Assembly: GCA_002335945.1 (NCBI GenBank)
Contig: DDDD01000008.1
Span: 2,099 to 9,864, forward strand
Origin: Porticoccaceae bacterium UBA1989
Lineage (GTDB): Bacteria > Pseudomonadota > Gammaproteobacteria > Pseudomonadales > Porticoccaceae
Direction: 5' to 3'
DNA: 7,766 nt
Under the pieces are notes generated by a model that made no database searches, had not been told where the DNA came from, and was given only the letters and a program-made list of their open reading frames with translations. Made by a program: the position numbers and the translations under genes. This document shows positions 1 through 4,880 of this stretch, piece after piece; within the stretch, counting starts at the first letter, position 1; the number at the start of each line of letters is the position of its first letter.

Positions 1-1319
1 GGGATTCGGCCGGGGTTTTCCAGTGCGTGAACAGCGCCAATTGGGATATAAACAGATTCATTTTCACTGACCAGCTTATCGACGCCGTCAATCGTGACTT
101 TGGCCGTTCCTTTGACCACAACCCAGTGTTCGGCGCGATGGTGATGCATCTGTACCGACAGCTTTGCCAAGGGTTTAACGGTAATGCGCTTAACCTGAAA
201 ACGTTCATCGCTGTCCATAGAATCATATTTCCCCCAGGGGCGATAGACCTCGCGATGGTGGATATACTCTGAGCGGTCAGCGGCCTTTAATTTGTCGACA
301 ATAAGTTTAACGTCTTCGACGCTGTCTCGGTGGGCCACCAGCAGCGCATCTTTGGTGTCTACAATCACCAGATCGTTAATCCCAATTGTACTCACCAGTT
401 TGCTGTCTGCGTGAATATAGTTGTTGCTGCTATTGAGGCTAATAACATCGCCTGTCTGCACATTGCCCTGGACTGTTTTGGGCAACAGATCTAGTAGCGC
501 AGACCAGCTGCCAAGATCGTTCCAGCCTGGATCCATAGGGCATACTAGCGCCCTGTCTGTGTGCTCCATAACCGCATAGTCGATGGACTCTGCAGGGCAG
601 GCCTCGAAGGCTGCGCTCTCAGGTCGATAAAAATCATTGTCCCGAGTTGTGTTGGCCCAGGATGCCTCACAGGCAGCGAGTATCTCTGGCCTATAGGTAC
701 CAACTTCCTCTAGATAGGCGGTGCTAGAGAACAGAAAGATACCGCTATTCCATAGGTAATTGCCGGTCTTAAGATAGGCCTGCGCGACGTTCTGAGCCGG
801 CTTTTCAACGAATTCAGTCACTGCAAAGGGACCCGCACCGGCCATGTTGGCTTTGATATAGCCGTAGCCGGTAGCGGGACTATCTGGCGTAATACCAAAG
901 GTAATTAGATTGCCCGCTGTGGCGGCATCCATAGAGGCTTTGACCCCAGCGCAAAACTTGTCTGGAGCGGTCATATGATGGTCAGCTGGGAGCACAAGCA
1001 GATTGGACTGGGGTGCTATCTCGTTGGCATGCAGGGAGGCTAGACAGATAGCAGGCGCAGTATCGCGGCCAGAGGGCTCTAAGATAATTCCGCCATGGCT
1101 AATACCAAGCTCACGAAGCTGCTCGGCGGCAATAAATCGATGTTCCTCATTACACACAATAATCGGCGGCAGACATTTAAGCCCAGCCAGTCGCTCGATA
1201 CTGAGCTGCAGCATCGTCTTGTCGCCGGTTAATGGCAGAAATTGTTTGGGGTAGAGTTTTCTTGAGAGGGGCCAAAGGCGAGTTCCGGAACCACCGGCTA
1301 TTATTACTGGTTGGAGCAT
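1..1319 (-). CDS. manC: Bifunctional mannose-1-phosphate guanylyltransferase / mannose-6-phosphate isomerase (ManC/AlgA/CpsB type), C-terminus cut by window edge
   Basis: This cytoplasmic enzyme makes GDP-mannose from mannose-1-phosphate and GTP, and its second domain interconverts fructose-6-P and mannose-6-P. It supplies precursors for capsule, O-antigen or alginate-like polysaccharide. The protein starts MLQPVIIAGGSGTRLWPLSR, and residues 9-20 are the nucleotidyltransferase signature, followed by K25-Q-F. The sugar-binding FVEKP motif is at 170-174. The isomerase cupin motif QMHHHRAEHW is at 390-399, with the expected metal-binding histidines. The frame is open for 439 codons and runs off the left edge in VHALENPGRI. 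Family members are usually 470-480 residues, so roughly 30-40 residues are missing from view. The start is ATG (CAT at 1317-1319), preceded by AAAAGGA at 1327-1333, a good ribosome binding site. It is divergent from the DoxX gene. No clear promoter of its own is seen. The family assignment is firm; which polysaccharide it serves cannot be told here. Confidence 0.96.
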   Translation of the reverse strand, partial: MLQPVIIAGGSGTRLWPLSRKLYPKQFLPLTGDKTMLQLSIERLAGLKCLPPIIVCNEEHRFIAAEQLRELGISHGGIILEPSGRDTAPAICLASLHANEIAPQSNLLVLPADHHMTAPDKFCAGVKASMDAATAGNLITFGITPDSPATGYGYIKANMAGAGPFAVTEFVEKPAQNVAQAYLKTGNYLWNSGIFLFSSTAYLEEVGTYRPEILAACEASWANTTRDNDFYRPESAAFEACPAESIDYAVMEHTDRALVCPMDPGWNDLGSWSALLDLLPKTVQGNVQTGDVISLNSSNNYIHADSKLVSTIGINDLVIVDTKDALLVAHRDSVEDVKLIVDKLKAADRSEYIHHREVYRPWGKYDSMDSDERFQVKRITVKPLAKLSVQMHHHRAEHWVVVKGTAKVTIDGVDKLVSENESVYIPIGAVHALENPGRI

Positions 1320-1411
1320 CCTAGCGTCCTTTTAATACAGTCACTGACTTCCAATATCAAACAGGCCATTCAAAAGCCTTTGCGAATACCCTAATACTAG
1401 TCTCGATTACA

Positions 1412-1440
1412 TTGAATTTCCTGCTGCCCGTGGGTATATT
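1412..1440 (+). promoter_or_regulatory. Predicted sigma70-type promoter of the DoxX-family gene
   Basis: TTGAAT at 1412-1417 (4 of 6 matches to TTGACA) and TATATT at 1435-1440 (5 of 6 to TATAAT) are separated by exactly 17 bases. Transcription would start near 1447, leaving a leader of about 26 bases before the ATG at 1473. That leader carries an AAGGA ribosome binding site at 1462-1466. Spacing and position both fit. This is prediction from sequence only. Confidence 0.6.
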
Positions 1441-1472
1441 CCATGCTCAAAAAATAATAATAAGGATTTAAA

Positions 1473-1877
1473 ATGCAAAGCGCATTACTCCATACAGGCC
1501 GATGTTTATTGGCTCTTTACTTTTTTCTACCCGGCGTCATGAAATTTATGGACTGGGATCGGCATGTAGCTCTGATGGAAAGCCATGGGATGACAATGGT
1601 GCCGATACTGTTGGCCCTTGCAGGGGTGCTTCAAATAGCGGCCAGTCTATGCATTTTTGCCAACAGACAGGTCGTGGTCTGTGCGCTTGGTTTAGCAGCA
1701 ATGGTGGTATTGATTAACGTTAATCTGCATGATTTTTGGAACCTGTATGAAGGCATCGATGCCGAGCATGAAATGCAGAATTTCGTGAAGAATTTGGGGA
1801 TATTTGCGGGTTTATTGCTCTTGGCGGCAATAAATATGGGTCAACCTAGCAAGACTATTAGCGGCGAAGAGGCCTAG
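1473..1877 (+). CDS. DoxX-family integral membrane protein
   Basis: A 134-residue protein of the DoxX family (small four-helix inner-membrane proteins; some members are linked to quinone or thiol redox chemistry, but most have no assigned reaction). Four hydrophobic segments lie at about residues 6-25, 43-62, 67-82 and 103-121. Features typical of the family are the N-terminal GRCLLALYFFLPGVMKF stretch (G9-F25), the NVNLHDFWN segment (82-90) between the third and fourth helices, and EHEMQNFVKNLGIFAGLL (98-115) leading into the last helix. The ATG has AAGGA at 1462-1466, six bases upstream. It appears to be a single-gene unit, with its own promoter upstream and a hairpin downstream, and a tRNA gene beyond that. 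No neighbour suggests a pathway, so the function stays open. Confidence 0.9.
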   Translation: MQSALLHTGRCLLALYFFLPGVMKFMDWDRHVALMESHGMTMVPILLALAGVLQIAASLCIFANRQVVVCALGLAAMVVLINVNLHDFWNLYEGIDAEHEMQNFVKNLGIFAGLLLLAAINMGQPSKTISGEEA

Positions 1878-1902
1878 TTTCGGGGTATCTCAGCCAGTTT
1901 GA

Positions 1903-1933
1903 TTGCTCAGTTCACTCTCTTTGTACTGAGCAA
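1903..1933. other. Inverted repeat / hairpin between the DoxX gene and the tRNA
   Basis: TTGCTCAGT (1903-1911) and ACTGAGCAA (1925-1933) form a perfect 9-bp stem with a 13-base loop, 26 bases after the DoxX stop codon. On the plus strand the stem is followed by AAATTCT rather than a T run, so it is not a standard intrinsic terminator. It may protect the mRNA 3' end or help stop transcription before the tRNA promoter. Confidence 0.35.
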
Positions 1934-1942
1934 AAATTCTGG

Positions 1943-1971
1943 TTGTTCCCAAAGGGGTCGCTGTGTAAAAT
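1943..1971 (+). promoter_or_regulatory. Predicted promoter of the tRNA-Val gene
   Basis: TTGTTC at 1943-1948 (weak -35) and TAAAAT at 1966-1971 (good -10) are 17 bases apart. The bases after the -10 (GCTCGTCCC) are GC-rich, like the discriminator of stringently controlled stable-RNA promoters. Transcription would start near 1977-1979, right at the first base of the inverted repeat that encloses the tRNA, giving a leader of only about 12 bases. Confidence 0.5.
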
Positions 1972-1977
1972 GCTCGT

Positions 1978-2074
1978 CCCGGAAGCCCTAGGAGCATAGC
2001 TCAGTTGGTTAGAGCACTTGTATGACATACAAGGGGTCCGCAGTTCGAGTCTGCGTGTTCCTACCGCTTCCGGG
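1978..2074 (+). repeat. 9-bp inverted repeat enclosing the tRNA gene (predicted leader-trailer helix)
   Basis: CCCGGAAGC at 1978-1986 and GCTTCCGGG at 2066-2074 are perfect reverse complements that flank the tRNA on both sides. In the precursor RNA they would pair into a 9-bp helix stacked on the acceptor stem, separated from it by a small internal loop (CCU on the 5' side; the discriminator A and CC on the 3' side). No T run follows the right arm, so it does not look like a terminator. Confidence 0.6.
1990..2063 (+). tRNA. tRNA-Val (anticodon GAC), 3' CCA not fully encoded
   Basis: A full cloverleaf can be drawn. The acceptor stem pairs AGGAGCA (1990-1996) with TGTTCCT (2056-2062), with one G-T wobble. 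The D arm is GCTC / GAGC (1999-2002 and 2012-2015). The anticodon stem CTTGT / ACAAG (2017-2021, 2029-2033) encloses loop ATGACAT, with anticodon GAC at 2024-2026, which reads valine GUC and GUU codons. The variable loop is 2034-2038. The T arm is CGCAG / CTGCG with loop TTCGAGT (2044-2050). The discriminator is A2063. The next bases are CCG, not CCA, so the final A must be supplied by the CCA-adding enzyme after trimming. Confidence 0.95.
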
Positions 2075-2303
2075 AATGACTCTCAATTAAGTGCGCTTAG
2101 CCCTTTATGCTTAGTCTCTTCTGTTTAATCTCTTCCTTCTCGCTCTTCTTAGTACATTCAAAGGCTTCTACGAAAATAGGCAACATGTATCGCCTGCAAT
2201 CTCTGCATTAAGCCTAATTCTCACCTGCGGTGGTCGTTATCTTCTGGACTTTACAGGGCGTCATTGATACCTTCCACTCCAGCTAATTGCAAAGTGACAC
2301 CAG
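2075..2303. other. Non-coding stretch between tRNA-Val and the membrane protein gene
   Basis: These 229 bases hold no convincing gene, intrinsic terminator or promoter. The first half is pyrimidine-rich on the plus strand. I could not find a -35/-10 pair that I trust for the downstream gene. Confidence 0.5.
2116..2148 (+). terminator. Possible Rho-dependent termination region (rut-like tract) after tRNA-Val
   Basis: The stretch is rich in C and T and nearly free of G. CTCTTC occurs three times, at 2116-2121, 2130-2135 and 2143-2148, a spacing of 13-14 bases. Rho loading sites are C-rich, G-poor and carry pyrimidine-C dimers at intervals of roughly this size. No intrinsic terminator follows the tRNA, so this is a plausible stop. 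It is an inference from composition. Confidence 0.25.
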
Positions 2304-2963
2304 ATGTACCATGTAAAGAAGCTTTCCACTCGACCATTTTTCGGTCTACTCACAGCTTGGCTCATAGCCACTAGCGCGATAGCGTACTTTGCAATGTCTC
2401 TCGGACATGTTCATTTGTATGCAGAAAACGGCTTAATGGAAAACCTTCAGGTGGTTTTACTCTGCACTGCATTTGTTGGCTTCGTGCATGCTGCAATTTC
2501 TACTGATTATGCTAACGAAACCTTACCTTCTTTTATGGCATTACTGGCATTTGCATTTGTTTTTCGCGAGCTAGATGTTGAACAATTTAATGTCTCTGAA
2601 TCAGTTATATTTTTGTTTGCCGGTGATGGGCGAGCGCTTTACTTGGTTCCCCTTATTGGATTGCTATTGAGATTAGTTTTTCACTGTCGGCATTACATTC
2701 AACATGCTGGCTATTACTTAGACAAACGATCCATTAAATATATTATTCTCGCCGCCCTCTGCTACGCTGTTTTCAGTGAGGTTTTTGATAAAAAGTATGT
2801 GCCTATCGAACACTCCGATTTCTGGGAAGAGTCATTTGAACTGGCCGCTGCCATGCTGCTTTGCGCCACCAGCTTTGGTGTTCTAACCGCCGATCTGAAT
2901 CTAGTCGCCGAAGAGATCGCTAGAGATCGAGCTGTATTTGATATCAACAACGTATCTACCTAG
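2304..2963 (+). CDS. Multi-pass membrane protein of unknown function
   Basis: I do not recognise this 219-residue protein. Six hydrophobic segments can be seen at about residues 12-31, 47-66, 75-89, 111-128, 144-160 and 177-198, predicting an inner-membrane protein, with a positively charged N-terminus (K5, K6, R10) that is probably cytoplasmic. Charged residues cluster near the membrane ends: E41-N-G-x-x-E46 before helix 2, R88-E-L-D91 after helix 3, G107-D-G-R110 before helix 4, E159 and D162 after helix 5, and E175-E-x-x-E179 in the run W174-E-E-S-F-E-L before helix 6. Such buried or interfacial acids are more like a catalytic or ion-handling site than a pure anchor, but no reaction can be assigned. 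The ATG has only a weak AAGTGA-like ribosome binding site. There is no signal of an operon: 229 bases separate it from the tRNA gene and 220 from fimU. Confidence 0.8.
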   Translation: MYHVKKLSTRPFFGLLTAWLIATSAIAYFAMSLGHVHLYAENGLMENLQVVLLCTAFVGFVHAAISTDYANETLPSFMALLAFAFVFRELDVEQFNVSESVIFLFAGDGRALYLVPLIGLLLRLVFHCRHYIQHAGYYLDKRSIKYIILAALCYAVFSEVFDKKYVPIEHSDFWEESFELAAAMLLCATSFGVLTADLNLVAEEIARDRAVFDINNVST

Positions 2964-3183
2964 CACCTAGCCGCAGGGATTTTGTTAACGCCTTTATTCA
3001 TCTTCTAGCTAAAGACTCCGCTGTCTTGATACTTCTGTAGTAGTCCATCTGTGATGTCGCGATGCCCCGATGTGGGACCTCACTCTCGTTTTAAACATAT
3101 CCACTCTCTATAGGCTATTGCCTGTGCTTCACTGCAATGCAAAGGGAAGTTGCATTCACATTTAAAAATACGCGAGTTAACGG
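2964..3183. other. Intergenic region upstream of the pilin operon
   Basis: These 220 bases lie between the membrane protein gene and fimU. They hold the AATGCAA/TTGCATT dyad described separately and an A/T-rich -10-like run at 3161-3170. I find no intrinsic terminator, no clean sigma70 -35/-10 pair and no sigma54 -24/-12 element. Confidence 0.45.
3136..3156. promoter_or_regulatory. Dyad upstream of fimU, candidate regulator binding site
   Basis: AATGCAA (3136-3142) and TTGCATT (3150-3156) form a perfect 7-bp inverted repeat with a 7-base spacer, 27 bases before the fimU ATG. An A/T-rich run TTTAAAAATA (3161-3170) just downstream could serve as a -10, and the dyad then covers the -35 position. 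That arrangement would fit an activator that replaces the -35 or a repressor that blocks it. The motif does not match the AlgR consensus known for the Pseudomonas fimU operon. Confidence 0.35.
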
Positions 3184-3744
3184 ATGAACTCATTCAAACA
3201 TTACAGTGCCTTTACGCTGGTCGAAATACTCGTCACCCTCTCTATCATGTCTATTCTGGTTTCTCTGGCCGCACCCTCATGGGCTGCGTTTCTTGCGGAG
3301 CGAAAGATTAACCTTCAGGTGTGGGAGTTGCGACGCACTCTCGAACTGGCTAGGGGTCTGGCGGTCTCTCAACACCAGGTTTGGAAAGTCTGTATGGCAA
3401 CAGGCTCATTAGTCTGTGTAAAAGAGAAGGGGGAACGACTACTGATCTTTCGTGATACCAATAATGATCATCGTTTCAATAGTAGCGAGACTCTTTATAG
3501 AGATACTGCGCTATCGGGAGGCAATATTAAGTTGTCCGCTTCCGGGCGAGCCTATGTGCGTTTTAAAGGGTCTGGCGAGGCGTTGGATTCAGGTAACTTT
3601 TCAGTCTGTTCAGGAAATGAGTCTATGACCTATGGTCGCCAAACAATTATCTTTCGCAGTGGACGCATTCGACTGTCACGGGATTCTGACAACGATGGTC
3701 ATGATGACCGTGGAGGAGTCAATATACGCTGCCACTCAAACTAA
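3184..3744 (+). CDS. fimU: Type IV pilus minor pilin FimU/FimT (GspH-like)
   Basis: This 186-residue minor pilin has the class III leader MNSFKHYSA followed by FTLVEILVTLSIMSILVSLA, with Glu at mature position +5 (E14). The prepilin peptidase site is after A9, so the usual Gly at -1 is Ala. In type IVa systems FimU is part of the priming complex that connects other minor pilins to the fibre. The body fits the FimT/GspH family: a long N-terminal helix to about residue 65, then a beta-rich head. A loop of EF-hand type, DTNNDHRFNSSE (91-102), sits where the family often has an Asp/Asn-rich turn, and a second one, DSDNDGHDD (167-175), lies near the C-terminus. Four cysteines (70, 78, 142, 183) could form disulfides in the periplasm. 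The ribosome binding site is weak (GAG, seven bases before ATG). It is first in the cluster, with 104 bases to the preferred pilE start. Confidence 0.9.
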   Translation: MNSFKHYSAFTLVEILVTLSIMSILVSLAAPSWAAFLAERKINLQVWELRRTLELARGLAVSQHQVWKVCMATGSLVCVKEKGERLLIFRDTNNDHRFNSSETLYRDTALSGGNIKLSASGRAYVRFKGSGEALDSGNFSVCSGNESMTYGRQTIIFRSGRIRLSRDSDNDGHDDRGGVNIRCHSN

Positions 3745-3848
3745 CTGAGGGGCCCAAATAAATCTGGCTGAGTTTTATATTCGATATTAATCGTGTTCTT
3801 TATAGTTTTAATCTCTTTGTTGCCACCTACATTTAATCAGGAGAGATG
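3745..3848. other. Gap between fimU and pilE
   Basis: The 104 bases up to the preferred pilE start are A/T-rich and are by far the longest gap in the pilin cluster. They contain GGGCCC (3750-3755) and several TATA-like words (3776-3781, 3801-3806) but no -35 element at proper distance. No T-tailed hairpin is seen, so read-through from fimU is possible. A separate promoter for pilE onwards cannot be ruled out. Confidence 0.35.
3839..3845 (+). promoter_or_regulatory. Ribosome binding site deciding the pilE start
   Basis: AGGAGAG at 3839-3845 precedes two consecutive ATG codons (3846 and 3849). The AGGAG core ends only two bases before the first ATG but five before the second. The second is therefore the better start. 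The difference is a single residue. Confidence 0.6.
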
Positions 3849-4274
3849 ATGAGCGAGCATAAGGTAACAAATGATTTTTCATTCGGGTTTTCATTGGGTT
3901 TTTCATTAATAGAACTAATGATTAGCTTAGCCATTGTGAGTATTCTGACGGCACTGGTACTGCCTAGCTACCGTCAGTACATTGTGCGCACCAATACAGT
4001 GGCGGCACAGCAATACCTTCTTGAACTGGTCAGCCTGCAAAATCAGACGATGTTTGAAAACCATGGGTACACAGAGAAACTCGAGACACTGGGGGTGCCA
4101 CCGTTAGAGCGCGTTAAAAACCATTACGATGTCGCTATCACCAATGTCAGCAATACCGCCACACCACCCACCTACAGTATTCAGGCCACACCCAAATTCG
4201 ACTCTGCACAGGCGAAAACCAGCACCCTAACCATTAACCATCTGGGCCAGAAAACAGGGGATTGGTATGAGTAA
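3849..4274 (+). CDS. pilE: Type IV pilus minor pilin PilE-like, lacking cysteines
   Basis: This 141-residue pilin (142 if the ATG at 3846 is used) has the leader peptide ending in G17 and a mature start FSLIELMISLAIVSILTALV, with Glu at +5 (E22), matching prepilin peptidase substrates. The sequence after the helix, LPSYRQYIVRTNTVAAQQYLLEL, and the C-terminal TLTINHLGQKTGDWYE follow the pattern of PilE-type minor pilins. PilE joins PilV, PilW and PilX in the tip/priming complex of type IVa pili. Two things are odd. There is no cysteine, although PilE proteins usually have a C-terminal disulfide, typically Cys before the GxLT strand and Cys-Trp near the end. Also, the leader contains repeated FSxG units from a 12-base tandem repeat. 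It overlaps pilV by 8 bases, so the two are probably translationally coupled. A major-pilin role is less likely, given the short head and operon context. Confidence 0.85.
   Translation: MSEHKVTNDFSFGFSLGFSLIELMISLAIVSILTALVLPSYRQYIVRTNTVAAQQYLLELVSLQNQTMFENHGYTEKLETLGVPPLERVKNHYDVAITNVSNTATPPTYSIQATPKFDSAQAKTSTLTINHLGQKTGDWYE
3876..3911 (+). repeat. Three 12-base in-frame tandem repeats in the pilE leader
   Basis: TTTTCATTCGGG (3876-3887), TTTTCATTGGGT (3888-3899) and TTTTCATTAATA (3900-3911) are successive 12-base units sharing TTTTCATT. They encode FSFG, FSLG and FSLI. The second unit supplies the Gly at the prepilin cleavage site and the third starts the mature protein. The first unit gives an extra Gly that lacks the Glu at +5. 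Confidence 0.85.
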
Positions 4275-4836
4275 TGTATCAAGAGATATCCCATCAGGTT
4301 TTACCCTTATCGAGGTTCTGGTCAGCCTGCTGATTTTCTCTGTGGGGCTTCTCGGTTGTGCGGGCTTGCAAGGCCGTGCGCAACAAGCTCAGCAAGAGGC
4401 CTATCAGCGCGCTTACGCCATTAACCTGATGACCGGCATGTTGAGTCTTATCGGGGCTAATAATGATGCTCGTGGCTGTTATCAGTTAGGCAATACCGAA
4501 CTGGGTGTCGGGTATAGCCAGACCTACCAATGTACTGGTCATGGTAAAGAGGAAGGTCAACAGCGTGCAGCTGAGGATATCAATCAGTGGAGTGATCAGT
4601 TACAGGGGACGGGCACAGTAAACGACGGTGTCAATGTAGGCGGGCTGTTAAACGCGCGTGGCTGTATTGAGTTTGATGGCGCACTAAATCGCTATGTTGT
4701 TAGCGTTGTCTGGCAGGGGCTTGTGGAAACTGGTTCTAATAATGCTGGCTGCGGAGAAGACCTTTATGGGGGCACAGGTAACAGTTTGCGTAGATTGGTG
4801 AGCGGTACCTTTGTCGCCCCTAACTTGGACGGCTGA
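4267..4836 (+). CDS. pilV: Type IV pilus minor pilin PilV
   Basis: This 189-residue minor pilin has leader MSNVSRDIPSG, cleavage after G11 and the mature N-terminus FTLIEVLVSLLIFSVGLLG with E16 at +5. After the helix the family pattern is kept: a Gln/Ala-rich coil (36-51), then AINLMTGMLSLI where PilV proteins usually have the Asn/Leu/Arg segment. Near the end are GCIEF (132-136), the VVWQG strand (147-151), CGEDLYG (162-168) and a final RRLVSGTFV. Cysteines at 71, 89, 133 and 162 could pair in the periplasm; C31 is in the membrane helix. PilV is needed with PilW and PilX to start pilus assembly. The ATG lies inside the end of pilE (8-base overlap), and the stop TGA shares one base with an ATG of the pilW frame, so coupled translation is likely. 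Confidence 0.92.
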   Translation: MSNVSRDIPSGFTLIEVLVSLLIFSVGLLGCAGLQGRAQQAQQEAYQRAYAINLMTGMLSLIGANNDARGCYQLGNTELGVGYSQTYQCTGHGKEEGQQRAAEDINQWSDQLQGTGTVNDGVNVGGLLNARGCIEFDGALNRYVVSVVWQGLVETGSNNAGCGEDLYGGTGNSLRRLVSGTFVAPNLDG

Positions 4837-4868
4837 TGACAGAGCCTCGATATGGACAGTATATTAAT

Positions 4869-4874
4869 AAGGAG
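4869..4874 (+). promoter_or_regulatory. Ribosome binding site supporting a TTG start for pilW
   Basis: AAGGAG at 4869-4874 is a near-ideal Shine-Dalgarno sequence, six bases before an in-frame TTG at 4881. The upstream in-frame ATG at 4836 has no comparable site and would rely on coupling to the pilV stop. This site is why the shorter start is preferred. Confidence 0.65.
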
Positions 4875-4880
4875 TTTATT

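Noticed and set aside
1..1319. Plus-strand open frames inside the first 1.3 kb (for example 27-272 and 1003-1254).
   Set aside because: They lie opposite manC, whose minus-strand frame is continuous and carries all family motifs; the plus-strand products resemble no family and have no ribosome binding sites.
1332..1360. Minus-strand TTGATA-17-TATTAA as a manC promoter.
   Set aside because: The spacing is right, but transcription would begin at about 1325, inside or after the manC ribosome binding site (1327-1333), so it could not serve this gene.
1990..2303. tRNA gene as an integration site (attachment-site duplication).
   Set aside because: No copy of the tRNA 3' end is seen downstream in the window, and there is no integrase or other mobile gene.
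2762..2950. Minus-strand open frame inside the membrane protein gene.
   Set aside because: Low-complexity Ser/Ala-rich product, fully antisense to a longer frame with clear membrane segments.
3112..3123. Small hairpin AGGC-TATT-GCCT.
   Set aside because: A 4-bp stem is too short to be meaningful in 7.7 kb, and no T run follows.
3100..3183. Sigma54 (-24/-12) promoter upstream of fimU.
   Set aside because: The nearest GG and GC pair (GG at 3113-3114) has 11 instead of 10 bases between, and the flanking bases do not fit TGGCAC-N5-TTGC.
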